Positions 35,058-47,299 of a stretch of 64,000 bases of DNA are shown here, in pieces. Position 1 is the first letter of the stretch. The number at the start of each line of letters is the position of its first letter. The notes under the pieces are model-generated. The model saw only the letters and a list, made by a program, of their open reading frames with translations. It ran no database searches and was not told where the DNA came from. The DNA is from Epiperipatus broadwayi. Its lineage: Eukaryota; Onychophora; Udeonychophora; Euonychophora; Peripatidae. Both the position numbers and the translations under genes were made by a program. Where the stretch lies: assembly GCA_028023455.1 (NCBI GenBank), contig JAQFVV010000072.1:2066501-2130500 (forward strand), given 5' to 3'.

Positions 35058-37250
35058 ATATATTTTCTCAGCTTTATAAATATTTATTTTCAATATAACT
35101 GAAATTATTATGAAAATTATTTAACTGAGAATTTTACTACTGAATACTGTTTTCATCATATTTTTTTCTAAACCCTGCGTGAATTTGAAAGTAATTTCAA
35201 GGCTACACATTCTTCTTGCTATGGCTGGTCAGATAATATTTCATTTGTAATCGTTTACATTAATAAATGTCAAAATCCTAAAGATCGGTACAATTCTCAC
35301 TTTCGTGATTTTCAGTATTATTTTCATTAGATATTTGCTAAAGTTTACGAGATAATGATTATAAAATATTAATCTAAGTTGGTAAATTTAAACATATCAA
35401 CATTAATCGAATTTGCTCCTAGAATACATGCATGCGATAAGTGATCAGTCTTTCAAATCTATAATATAGGATTGGAATCTGTTTAAAAAATGGAAATTTT
35501 TTAGGTAATAGATTTTCCAAAGTAAGCTCAGAATTTTTTTCAGGTGGGCAATTTACAAGCCAACTCAGCAAGTTACCTTATTAGTAAATTAAAAAAAAAG
35601 ATCCAGCTTTAGCTAGAGGGTAAAATACAAAAGAAAAATGACTGAAATTCACTTAGCCAGAGAGTAATATGATGGAGGATGATTATGAAGCTTATGCCAG
35701 AAAGTGGCTTATTGATGATAAGTTTATAATTTTATCTCTAAAACTTAGAACAATATGCAAAAAAAAAAATAATTAATTAATTGTTACATTATAAATTAAC
35801 ACTTTAATTAAATAATACTGAATTTTATTTAAAATCTATCTCAATAAAGTATATAAAATATACATAATTAATTACCTAAATGACAAATTAAACTGCCAGT
35901 TCAAATCTAGTAATAACCTGTCAGTCAAATAAATGTTAAAATAAAAAATGGAGAGGGGGGGGGCATTATTTTAATTAAAAGATGAATGTTATGATTGATT
36001 TGACAGATAAATATTTAATTAAAAATGTATTTATTATTTAATCTTTCTTTTTTTTAAAAAAAAATAGTTTGGTATTAATACTTTAATTATTTATATAACT
36101 TTAAATATAATTAATTAATAAAATATAATATTTATTAATTTATTCTATATTTGATTCAAAACATTTAAAAACTAATTTCCATTGCATTAAAAAACTAATT
36201 TATAATATTTGAATCAAATTTTCAAATCATTCATGGTTATAATCAAAAACTAGGTCCTGGGTGTGTATATATGTATGTGTAACTATTTTAAATAAGATGA
36301 CAGAATAAATAAACAATAACATCAAATATTCTTAGGTAGAAGTAATTTCAATTATTTAGATCATAATCATTATTAATTGAACTTAATTGGGATAGGAAAT
36401 GAAAAATATGTGATTTTTTTCAAGCCTTTTATACTTCAGTGTTAGGACATTGTCTAGATTGTCAAGATCTATTTGAATGAATTGCCTTCTTAATCTTTCT
36501 TTTCCTACGGTTTATAAGAAGGCAATTCTTATTAATCTTTCTTTTCTTTTTCTAAAGTTTATAAGAAGACAATTCTTATTAATAGATTTTGAGATTCTAC
36601 AGTAAAAGGATAATGCACTAACCCTGAAATTTACGTTAGGAAAATCCAAATGGCATTTTCTGTTTCCTGTTAGAATTGATAATGATTACAATTTAAATAA
36701 TCAAAAAATATTTCGGTATAAGAATATGTCATTACTTATTTATATCCTTATCATAATTTAAAATAATTATGCATGCTATATAATATAATTCAATTGGTAC
36801 TTATTAATTTATAGATATACGGTTCTGTGTTTGTTTAATTTCATCAAATAGACATATCAATGACATCCTTAATAATATTTATAACTGCCATTTCAAAATT
36901 ATATCTATAACACCTACGACTCTCACAATTATATTTATAGTCATTATTATTCATCAATTACTTCTACAGTGATTAACTTTTTTATCTACAATCACCACTC
37001 CCATATCATATTTCCAGATATTTCCAAAATTTATATATTTAAACATCACTTTCACAAGTCAAATCTCATAGCTATATTTCATTATACAAAACTCCGATAA
37101 TTGTACCATAAGTTCATTATCATGATTGCATCAATAGATACTTAGTAATCATCGATTTCCAATTCTGTTTCCCAAACAACCCACTTCATATTTACTCCTT
37201 GCCAATCCCACTGCTATATTTGCAACTATCTTATATAATGCTTACAATAG
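35058..37250. other. AT-rich spacer with small duplication at 36.5 kb
   Basis: No gene seen. At 36477-36595 an approximately 56-bp unit (CTTCTTAATCTTTCTTTTC..., then TTTATAAGAAGGCAATTC) is duplicated. A G-run occurs at 35952-35963. Confidence 0.5.
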
Positions 37251-37254
37251 ATTT

Positions 37255-37675
37255 ACATTTTATTGGCCACCATTTGTCCAATTAAAAAAACATCACATGA
37301 CCCCAAATCACAGACTGCTTTCCAAGAGCAAATTTTATTTATTCTATCCTGTTTCTGCATTCTAATGTCTCTTGAGTAATCAATAGGTGATAAGTGGAAC
37401 TATTTATTAAATTTCTATCCAGTGTTGCCCTATTCATATCTCTGGACTAGGTACTGACTTACTGACATTTTATTGGCCACTATTTGTCCAATTAAAAAAA
37501 CATCACATAACCCCAAATCACAGACTGCTTTCCAAGAGCAAATTTTATTTATTCTATCCTGTTTCTGCATTCTAATGTCTCTTGAGTAATCAATAGGTGA
37601 TAACTGGAACTATTTATTAAATTTCTATCCAATGTTGCCCTATTCATATCTCTGGACTAGGTTCTGATTTACTGC
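37255..37675. repeat. 210-bp tandem duplication
   Basis: Copies start ACATTTTATTGGCCAC at 37255 and 37465 and differ at only a few positions. Noncoding. Confidence 0.92.
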
Positions 37676-37696
37676 CTTTGTCAGTAAAAAGTTTTG

Positions 37697-37938
37697 GATT
37701 TAGATCTAGGGCACTTAGATTTTTGGGATCCAATGCACATTTCAGCCAACAGACACTTTTTTATTCCTTTTTGTATTACCAAAGAAAAAGTTCTCACCAA
37801 AAACTGATATCAAATCTATAAAACTATGCAAGTATGTTGGTTTTGATTCAAAACATTAACAAAAAGAGTTTGTTAAAAAAAAATATGGTGAAAGATTCAT
37901 TAGATCCAAAAAATTCAAGACCCCTAGATCCAGATCCA
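37697..37938. mobile_element. Inverted-repeat element, about 240 bp
   Basis: Left arm 37697-37735 (GGATTTAGATCTAGGG...) is inverted at 37895-37938 (...CCCCTAGATCCAGATCC). Internal T- and A-runs also pair. A probable MITE; target duplication not resolved. Confidence 0.6.
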
Positions 37939-38079
37939 CAGGCCAGAAACTGCACTTGGGATATAGATGGCAGAAATGAAATAAAATAAAATCAAAAACA
38001 AAAGTAATAATATTGTTTTTAATCTATTTTTACTTAAATATTTGATTGAAATATATTTCCCAATCTTTACAATTGTTCA

Positions 38080-38880
38080 AACGGAAGCCAACCTCCAATA
38101 ATGCATTTTTTAAATATTATAAATCTCCGCACACTTATCCACAAGTAACAGTTTAAAAAACTTAAGTGAATCACTTAAATTTAGAGAACATTTATATATA
38201 CACCAACTCTCACTGACCATGCTTAAATCAGGGCTTGAGTCTATTGTGTGCTTGATGTTATAATCAAATATCGAATATTATAAAAAAAAATCTAGTTAAC
38301 CTATCGCAGATGAAAGTGTCATTTTTAACCACCTATGATTAGACTTATACGACTTATATAATGTAAATCTATTATTATCAAGTGCTGAAAATGTTGAAAT
38401 TATTCAAATGATCAACCTCCGATGATAATATGCTATTTCTTAAATATTATAAATCTCAATATTTGATTATAACATCAGACACACAATAGACTCAAGCCCT
38501 GATTTAAGCATGGTCAGTGAGAGTTGGTATATATACAAATGTGCTCTAAACTTAAGTTAAACTCTTAATGTCAGGCGAGTATATGGAGATTTATAATATT
38601 TAAGATGCACTATTTTCAGCGCTTTATAATAATAGATTTACATTTATACGTTGTACAAGTCTAATCGTAGGTAGTTAAAAATGAGACCCGTCTTTCTCCT
38701 GTAATAGGTTAACTATTTTTTTTATACAATTCCATATTTGATTATAACATCAGGCACACAATAGACTTAAGCCCTGATTTAAGCATTGCCAATGAGAGTT
38801 GGTGTATATACAAATGCGCTCTAAACCTAAGTGATTCACTTAAGTTTTTTCAGTGCTTTATAATAATAGATTCCCAATCT
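38080..38880. repeat. Cluster of inverted and direct copies of one repeat
   Basis: The block containing CTTAAATCAGGGCTTGAGTC and the inverse of TATACAAATGTGCTCTAAAC is present inverted at 38160-38280 and direct at 38465-38600 and 38735-38880. GTAGTTAAAAATGAGACC at 38670 matches 4592-4610. The family is shared with the element at 4395-4802. No coding frame. Confidence 0.6.
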
Positions 38881-39082
38881 TTACTATGTAATTATGATTC
38901 TGCAGACAGGTTTTATATGTTTACACATAATAAAAAATTAATAGTAATGATACATAAAATAGAAAATCATATAATATTAAAATTCTAACTTCTCTTATGA
39001 CCATTGTTTCATCTATTAACAAATAGATCTTCTCAAAGTGAAATTCAATAAGATACAAATAACATATATATAGAAAACAAAA

Positions 39083-39276
39083 TAGCCTTCCCACAATTCG
39101 TTTCAAAAAGCCGACTCTACTTTTTAACATGAATGGATGTCATCATGAAATGGATGGCCTCAGATTCAAGAAGATTTATCACCAGTGATTTTAGCCTTCC
39201 CACAATTCGTTTCAAAAAGCCGACTCTACTTTTTAACATGAATGGATGTCATCATGAAATGGATGGCCTCAGATTC
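39083..39276. repeat. 109-bp-period duplication
   Basis: TAGCCTTCCCACAATTCGTT and 65 further bases occur at 39083 and again at 39192. A minus-strand 69-codon frame over it is not a recognised gene. Confidence 0.88.
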
Positions 39277-39299
39277 TTTCTTTGACTCTTCTTTTTAAC

Positions 39300-40690
39300 T
39301 CATTTTTTCATAAAAGATAACCTCTGTATTGTTAAATAATATTTTATGACTTGTAATCAGTTCATAAATATACAAAGCTGGGCTATGATACCTAGTTTTA
39401 ACTCTACTACTTCAAATCTAAGAATCACTTTTTTTCCAAATTTTGGACCCGTAAAAGAGGGATGCATCTTAAATTTGAAATGAAAATTTTTAACATCTCA
39501 TTTCAGCAGATCTTTGCTTTCTGCTGTAAATGCACATAGTAATATGATTGATATCCCTGTGAAGAATGACATGTTAAATCTTTGTTAATCAAAGAAAAAA
39601 AGATTTAACATTAAATGTCAATACTTTTTGGATTAATTTCATAAACAGTTTTAACTTAACTTTATCTCAATCTGCTATTTTTAACATTATTTTTGCTGAT
39701 TTTACCATTATTTTATCAAAAAACTGTGCTGAATAATCTTCATAATTCTTTTCCAACTAATAAATCAATAAGATTAAAATTATAACAATGTGATAAATGA
39801 TTGTTTGTTTCTTGTTCACTACACAAAGAATATCTGTCATTGTTTTAAAATCTTTTAACATTATTTTGCCAATTTTACCATTATATTGTCGGAAAAAAAC
39901 TAAGGAATAACCCTTAGATTTTTTTTATAATTAATAAATCAATAAGATTTAAACTTTAAGTTATAACAATGTGATAAAAACCTCCTTTTCAGGATACTGA
40001 TTGGTTGTTTCTTGGTGTCTACACAAGAGTTCCCAATGTTTTCACTTTGAATTTCACAGTGAAAATGAATGTTTTAGAATCTTTTTTTTTTTATACATTT
40101 TTAATTTTTTTCCAGCAAATTTGTGAAAATATTAATTATTTTACAAGAATGATTCAGATTTTAATAGGAAAATTTGCTTTTGCATGGAAGCAAATTGTAA
40201 GAGAAATTATAACATTGGGCTGCCATTTACCACATAATTGAATGACATTAAGCTTAAAGTAAATGCAAAAAATTGTGATCTGGTAATAATACCAGCAAGT
40301 ATGATTGTAAACTCCAATCACGTGAAGTGTCTGTTACAAACCCTTAACATATAAAGTGAAAACCTATTATGAAGCATGGTTAAATTGAGAAGATCATCCT
40401 TTGACACTAATTGGTAAAATAAAATAAGCTTCATCTTCTACAATAGTTCAGTGGGTTTTGCAATCTTGCAAAGACATCCCTAAAAAAAATTATCAAAAAA
40501 TCTTTCTTAAAATGTTGCATTGCAAAGTGAAGATGTTGAAAGTGAAAGTATGTCAGGAATTCATAATAACTTAGGTGAGCTTACTGTATTTATATCTGTT
40601 TCTATTTAAGTAAAAATGTTCTTATTTTTCAATAAAATAGTTTTTATTTTTTTTCCCTGAATTTTCCAGGCTACTTTCCCAGCTCTATAT
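39300..40690. other. AT-rich spacer, no gene recognised
   Basis: A plus frame at 40005-40241 (78 codons) has a plausible amino-acid mix (ENINYFTRMIQILIGKFAFA) but no recognisable motif. Two diverged copies of TTTAACATTATTTTTGC-like text lie at 39680 and 39856. Confidence 0.35.
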
Positions 40691-41031
40691 GCTAATCCAC
40701 GTCAACGGCTTAAGGTCGCTTGAAATCGGACACTTTTTGAGCTATGTTACGGTTTATACGCTTGTTTGAAAGCTTAGAAAAAGTCCCGTAAGATGTTGAC
40801 CTCTCTCGAATTATTTTACAAGTAAAAAAATTGGTTGTTTTCTCATCCTTGGTGTTCGCCACGGGATGGCATTGATGCTAATCGAAAACATATACATATA
40901 ATGATTCCGGGGCCAGACCTAAATGATCGATTTGATCTAAAAAGATCTGATTTCTTAGATTTGTAATAAAATATTCTACTAACTAATACTATTATATGAT
41001 GTTAGTTTTTTCATTTTTGTAAATGTTTATT

Positions 41032-41540
41032 AATCTTATCTTGTTTTTTGAGTTTGTGTGTCTTTTTAAAGTTACGGTGTTTTTCTAACTTTTTTTTTTT
41101 TGGACTTTATGTGTGTCTTTTTAAAGTTACGTTTTTTTTTGTTTTTTTTGCAAGAGTAAATCAATACTTTTATTCAAAAGCAAGACGTAATAAGTAAATG
41201 TTTATTAATCTTATCTTGTTTTTGAATTTGTGTGTGTGTCTTTAAAGTTATGGGGCTTTTTCTAATATTTTTTTTGGGGACTTTATGTGTGTCTTTTTAA
41301 AGTTACGGTACTTTTTTTTGCAAGAGTAAATCAATCATTTGATTCAAAAGCAAGACGTAATAAGTCAATGTTTATTAATCTTAGATTGTTTTTGAGTTTG
41401 TGTATGTGTCTTTAAAGTTACGGGGCTTTTTCTCATTTTTTTTTTTTGGGACTTTATGTGTGTCTTTTTTTAAAGTTACGGTATTTTTGGTCAAGAGTAA
41501 AAATCAATTATTTTTATTAAAAAAGCAATACGTAATTCTA
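41032..41540. repeat. Three-copy tandem array, 165-170-bp unit
   Basis: Units start AATGTTTATTAATCTTA at 41032, 41197 and 41367. Each contains GTGTCTTTTTAAAGTTACG and ends CAAGACGTAATAAGT. Confidence 0.85.
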
Positions 41541-41574
41541 AATCTATCAAAAGTAATGTCATTTATATACTACA

Positions 41575-42130
41575 ATTTAGAATTGATACCCGACTACTAT
41601 TAGTAAGGACCGTCATTGAAAGATTCAATTGAAAAATGATACCCGACTAATTTCCATTTTCTTTTTTTTTTGGGGGGGGGGGACAGTAATGAATCAGAAA
41701 GTGGGTTGTTTTTGTTAACTCTGTCTATATAAAAAGGGTACCGTTATTGAAATACTAAATTTAAAAATGATAGCTGACTAATTTGCGTTTCTTTTGACAG
41801 TAATTAATCAGAAAGTGGGTTTCTTTTTTTTTTTTTGGTAAATCTTGTGGTCATGTGATGTTTATATATATATAAAAAAAATACCGTAATTCAAATATTT
41901 CATTGAAAAAAACCAACCCTGTTGAATTTGCTTTTTTTTTTTAAGACAGTAATTAAGCAGGAACTGAGTTGTTTTTGTTAGTGTGTAGATATAAAAACTA
42001 ATCTTATTTTGAAATAATAAATGTAACAAAAATAATAATAATAATACCCGACTAATTTTCTTTTTTGGACAAGTAATTCCTAATAATTAGACACTGGGTT
42101 GTTTTTGTTTGTGCGTATATATATATATAT
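41575..42130. repeat. Four-copy diverged array, about 115-143-bp unit
   Basis: Units carry ACCGT(C/T)ATTGAAA, then GATACCCGACTAATTT, then CAGTAATTAATCAGAAAGTG. They recur from 41609, 41740 and 41883 and, more diverged, near 41990. Confidence 0.75.
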
Positions 42131-42430
42131 AGCAAAAGTAACTTGTCACGGACGAATTCTCGCGAAAACGGTACTTTCTGCGTGATCCTTAAATTTTTTC
42201 CCATTCCGCACCCTTAAAAGCAATTTTTGAGGGTTACCCATTTGTAATGGAATCTTCAGAACATTATTACTAAACTTACAACAGTAAAGTAAGTTACAAC
42301 ACATTAAAAAAAATAGACGTCATCAAATTTTAAAAAACTACGAATGCTTCAAATACACACACTCTCACACGAAACTACAAAGAAAATAGATATTCTACTA
42401 TTATGAGAAAATGATGAACAAAATCAACTA

Positions 42431-42736
42431 CTACAGCAGCCAATCAAGGCATTTCTTTCTCTTTGCTTTTAGCATAGAAAAAAAAGCCATAACCGGCAGC
42501 CGTCGGGAACTCTTTCTGTGTTTTACCATAGAAAGAAGTCTCATTTGTGTTGGCTTCTGTCGCCGACACCGCCTCCGTCCAACATAATGTGAGGACTCTT
42601 TTCTGCGTTTATAACATAGAAAATTTCTTTTTTTGTTGGGTGAAGGCCGGTGAAACGGTATATTTCTAGGAATTGACCTAGAAATAGCGACTTCTCTAGG
42701 CGAACACCAGGGATGAGAAAACAACCAAAAAATCAA
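42431..42736 (-). CDS. Small basic ORF of unknown nature
   Basis: A 101-codon minus-strand frame rich in Arg, Lys and Ser lies at the right end of the 1.9-kb TIR element. It contains three related stretches, NFLCYKRRKESS, LLSMVKHRKSSRR and FFSMLKAKRKK, that follow three diverged copies of a short DNA unit (TTTCTGTGTTTTACCATAGAAA and relatives). No domain is recognised. The frame runs into the TIR at its N-terminus. It could be a chance frame over a repeat. Confidence 0.25.
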   Translation of the reverse strand: MIFWLFSHPWCSPREVAISRSIPRNIPFHRPSPNKKRNFLCYKRRKESSHYVGRRRCRRQKPTQMRLLSMVKHRKSSRRLPVMAFFSMLKAKRKKCLDWLL

Positions 42737-43309
42737 TAAATGTGATATTGTAAGTCTAACAAAAGAAGGGGGCAGTTTGTCCTTGATGCTGATTGGTTAT
42801 TAACCGTAGAAGATAAAGAAAACTGCTTGTCAATAAATTTAACCACTACAATTTCTTTTGTTTCATTTCGAAAGTGATAAATGAATGTTTTAGACCATTT
42901 TAAAAGTATTTTTTGACATATTATAAATTATTTTGATAAAATATGCTAAAAATAAAATTATTTTAGAAAAATAGTTAAGATTTTAGTAAAAATTATTTAC
43001 TTTTCCGCAATGTAAAATTGGGAAAGAAATCACTGATATCAGCAACACTTTTTAGTTGGTGAGTAACGTTCATTTTAGATTTGCTGCTATCGAATATTTT
43101 TATAATTATAAATAAAAATTTATTTTTGAAAAAACTTTTGTTCACTTTCATAACCTGACAAATTATTAATATACTTTTTACAAACGAAACTAAAGTGAAT
43201 ATAATATTAAAAGATGAATATATTTTTACGGCTGAGTTTGTGAATTGACCAATTAAAAGTTTAGAGTTTTATCTCACTCGGCCAATAAAATTAATGACCA
43301 CAGTAAGAA

Positions 43310-44990
43310 TTAAAATCCTATTGCATCTTAAATTTGGAGACATATTAGATTCTAAGTAATATTGTATTGTTTAACTAAAGAAGAAATATGCATTTGGGCA
43401 AATGTTTGTATTCAAATTTTCTAATTTACATATATTTGTAACAGATTTGTTTTCTTGTTATTAATAAATTTGTTATTAAGTTATTAATCAAGTCTATTAT
43501 TACTTTATTCCCATTCTTATGCATAAAATGCTCTAAATGCCATAATTTATGCATCAGCAATACCTGTGCATTATGCTAGCTAGAATCATGAAGCAACAAC
43601 AGGAAAAAAATAATAAAAGTGAAAAGAGTGATATAATATTTGTATGACAGTCTTCCACTCTTCAAAATGACAGCTGTTAGAATAACTTTTAACAATGTTA
43701 AATACAAAAAAAAAGCTATATTTTGTACATTATCCCAGTTACCAATTTCATTCAGGCTTAATGAACTCTTAAAACATAATCCATATTCTGGAGGAACATT
43801 ATTATAGAACCAGATGTATTTGGCCTTTTAAAGGCTGTTGTCTTTTTTTTTAATTGGTTACTTTAACAATCTTTTTTAAAGATTTAATGTAAATTAAACA
43901 AAAGATTTTAATATTATATAAATAAATGTGAGAAATTCATGATTGAAAAATAAAAATGTGTGGAACAACCCGGCTTACTTGATACAATTCAGAAATCTAC
44001 TCGGCAAGGTATTAATACATTTAGGCCAGATACACAAAACTATTAATAAAGCTGAAATTAAAATTTACATTTTTAAATATACCTGTTATATTTGATATGT
44101 GAGTTTGACACCATTCTTTTAATTGATTGCTTTAACAAATTTTTTTGCTTTGCAGAATTACTTGCCGGCAAATGTACCCGGTGTATGGAAAAGCCATCGT
44201 TTTTGTAATAGTTTTTTTTAATTGGTTGTTTTAACAATTTTTTGCTTTGCGGAATTACTTGCTTTGAATAAAATGCTCAACTTAAGCCTCTTAAATATAA
44301 GGAGAAAATTACTTCATTTGCATAAAATGCTTTGTAAAAAAAAAAAAAAAATCATGATTTATTAATGGCGAGACAAATAATTATTTTTTTACTTCAAAAA
44401 TATGTCATCTAACAAAGAAATATTTAACTTGAATATCACATGACAGCATTACGGACAAATGTTTAGGGACTTTACATAAAAAAGACTGCCCCTTAGATCA
44501 TCATCGACAGTTTGCTAATCTTATTACAAGATCCAAAGTGAGATATGCAAATGAGTCATTATTCATAACATATGTTATAACTAAATAGTTAATACCAGCC
44601 CAAACTCCAAATAAATGCCCCTTTTTTATTCTCATTACAATATACAAATGGTTACTTTATTTTAATCATTATATTATATATATATATATATCAATTTTAC
44701 AAAAGTTAGAAAAAGAATCACAGAATGTCCAATGCTATAATAAAAAGCTATCTTACAGTTCACTAATGTATTATTTTTCTAATAGTAATTAATTATTCAA
44801 CTAAAGAAAGTAGTTATGGATTGGTTCACTTCAACACTCAAATAAATGCTAAAGCAAAACTATCTTAATTTATATCTTCATCTATTCTGTCAAGCAAATT
44901 AAATAATTTTTTATTTACATCCTCATTTTTATTTATCATGTTGAATAATTTTATAAATATGACATTAATTAATATATTCATAAAAATGAT
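43310..44990. other. AT-rich spacer with a diverged 99-bp-spaced repeat
   Basis: TTTTAATTGATTGCTTTAAC followed by TTTGCAGAATTACTTGC at 44116 recurs at 44214 and partly at 43848. No gene seen. Confidence 0.45.
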
Positions 44991-44992
44991 GT

Positions 44993-45618
44993 TAATTAGA
45001 AGGGATTTGAACTCAGACCTTCAAGCTCCCTTCGGTCATCCACTCATGACCACATACACGTAAAAAAAATAAACAATCTCCAATATACATATTTCATGGT
45101 GAACCAGAACTTATCAGTTGATCCGGATCATCATCTCCCTCTAATTATATCTTGCTTAGGTATATATACTATATTTATATTTAAATATTACAAATTCAGT
45201 CTGTATTCTTCCCATCCCTCTTCTGTGTATTTAAATGGTCTTAAGGTACACATATGAGGAGATCAAATGTGATTTATGGTCAACATGGGTATGACAACAA
45301 AATTGGCAAACAAGGACTTTGAACACGCCCTCATCAGATTTTCAATGATATGGATGGCTGAGGAGCTGGAGAATGGAAAGATTGAAGCTTATCCATTAAA
45401 GTTTGAAAATATCTTAATATAAAAAGTACTGACTGACCATATTATGTGTGGGAGATGATGATCTGAACCAACTGACGAGTACTGGGTCAGTAGGAAATAT
45501 GTATATTGGAAATCATTTATCTTTTTCACATATACATGATCATGAGTATTGATTGTTTAAGATAAAGTATACGATTGAAGTGAACTTGAAAGTCCGAGTT
45601 TAAATCCCCTCTAATTAC
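44993..45618. mobile_element. Foldback element (copy 4), both ends present
   Basis: The most complete family member. The left terminus TAATTAGAAGGGATTTGAAC and right terminus GTTTAAATCCCCTCTAATTA are inverted. The outer arms (44993-45150 and 45440-45618) and part of the inner arm (45240-45440, with CATTAAAGTTTGAAAAT) are present. The left inner arm is mostly lost. Noncoding. Confidence 0.8.
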
Positions 45619-45868
45619 ATCTAGCTTAAATATATATACAATACTTGTTTTTAAATAAATATGACTTTACTAATTAACAAAGAGTGAGGTGACATTCTGC
45701 ATTTCAATAATCAATTACAAATGAAGTGAACTTGAAAGTCCGAGTTTAAATCCCCTCTAATTACATCTAGCTTAAATATATATACAATACTTGTTTTTAA
45801 ATAAATATGACTTTATTAATTAACAAAGAGTGAGGTGACATTCTGCATTTCAATAATCAATTACAAAT
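45577..45868. repeat. 146-bp tandem duplication covering the foldback terminus
   Basis: GAAGTGAACTTGAAAGTCCG begins at 45577 and again at 45723. The copies are nearly identical and include the terminus of the foldback element plus flanking DNA, so the duplication came after the insertion. Confidence 0.9.
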
Positions 45869-45869
45869 C

Positions 45870-47055
45870 TTTGTCATTTTATTTTATGCACTTATGAATA
45901 ATTGATTTAATATCATTTTCTTGTTTCTTCAAATCTTTTTCATTATTTCTAATATATGCATAAACATCAGGCTGGTATAAACACGTCAAAATATCAACTA
46001 TCAAAATAAATCATTCTTCAATTTTATTGATTCTTGGCAAAATATTCAAATAATAAACAGTAATCGTAGCGTTTTCATTTAGTCATGTAATGATAAACCC
46101 ACTTTTTTTTATTTATATAAACACATTAAAAAGGTTCAATAAGAATAATTTTATATAGCTAAAAATATAGAATTAAATTTCAATTTCACTTCATGCTGAA
46201 GATTAATGAGAACAAAATCAGGCAAAACAATATGTCAGATACTTAAAATATCCAGTTAACAGATAGATAATCATTAGTCCAAATTTTTTCAGGTGTTGTG
46301 ATCAGACTATTGACAGGCTCCACATAATGTGGATAATGGATGATCTTCAAATATGAAGGCCAACAACCACGCAATAAAAAAAAGGACTCTTGCATAGCTT
46401 TATCCTGTAAGTGGAATATTAAATTATGTATTTAGATAATGGAATATGTAAATTATGTATTTACATATTAACCAATGAATATTAAGGTTAATAATATGTT
46501 AATGCGCTGAAGGTGAAACTATTCCACATAACAATTTATTTAGACTGAGCGCTTTCAGAGTTTGTTACTCCATAATCATAGCCTTAAGGTTGTGTTTTCT
46601 TCAATATTAACACCAATTTGGTCGATAAGTTGAAGTGATATGATTACGATATCCACCCATCCCTCCCTGGGTCGAAAGCAATGCTCAGCTAATTGCTAAA
46701 TTGTCAAACAAAATTTAATTATTTTCTTTTAAGCTGAATAACCTTATTGATAGATAATGATGATAATAATAATAACAATAATAATAATAATTAAATTAAA
46801 TTTATTCTAAGAAATAAAAACAAAATGCATGTAACAACTATTTGAAAACTCCAAACAAGAAAAATCTTGTGCTGGAGTTTATATGTAAAAAGTAACAAAT
46901 AAAAAAAATAAATAAAAAAAATTTCAAATAGCAAAAAGGGCAGTTTAGAAAATAAAGAAATAAATTAAATACATAAAATAAATATAAAAATAGAAATAGA
47001 AATAAATGCCAAAATTAATACATACTACACAATCACTCATACATATTCATTCTGC
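45870..47055. other. AT-rich spacer; possible PLE 3' trace and AAT microsatellite
   Basis: On the minus strand 46495-46600 (CTGAAAGCGCTCAGTC, then GAATAGTTTCACC) loosely resembles the PLE 3' region at 1700-1800, at low confidence. A (GAT/AAT)n run is at 46756-46795. Nothing else is recognised. Confidence 0.35.
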
Positions 47056-47059
47056 CTTA

Positions 47060-47297
47060 TCAGGCAATTGAGAAGACCATGGGTGTTTCTTGATATAACT
47101 GGGAGGTAAAAAGTCAATAACCTCACCATGCTGGCTAATGCGTGTTGGTGAGTAGCCCATCCACATGTAAGATGAAATAAGAAAGTGTGCAGGGCTGATT
47201 TGGAAAAGAGAGGCTAGAGATCAGAGAAGATAGATTGAACTTGGAGAGATCCTCATCCTGCAGCGGATTGATAATGGCTGACAATGATGATAATGAC
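47060..47297 (+). pseudogene. LINE 3' end, C-terminal tail of reverse transcriptase protein
   Basis: The plus frame near 47170-47275 reads DEIRKCAGLIWKREARDQRR and then IELGEILILQRIDNG followed by a stop. It ends at the microsatellite-like tail GACAATGATGATAATGAC. The same tail, with matching residues, ends the minus-strand LINE at 62935. It is 5'-truncated. It lies inside the minus-strand LINE that follows. Confidence 0.75.
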
Positions 47298-47299
47298 CC

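Larger units (their letters stand above)
40831..42728. mobile_element. 1.9-kb TIR transposon inserted in family K
   Basis: The left end TTGGTTGTTTTCTCATCCTT (40831-40860) is exactly mirrored at 42699-42728, with one mismatch in about 30 bp. It sits in an A-tract, so the target duplication is a few As and cannot be sized. The interior holds a three-copy array, a four-copy array and a GC-richer block at 42130-42700. No transposase motif is seen, so it is probably non-autonomous. Confidence 0.8.
40712..43305. mobile_element. Family K repeat, long (filled-site) copy
   Basis: The left part 40712-40830 matches 26596-26718 and the right part 42729-43305 matches 26719-27280. The last shared word before the break is TTTTACAAGTAAAAAA. 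The intervening 1898 bp form a separate TIR element. Confidence 0.78.

Noticed and set aside
46640-46700. tRNA gene on the minus strand (TTAGCTGAGCATTGC and TTTCGACCC)
   Set aside because: Spacing between the boxes is far too short and no stems form.
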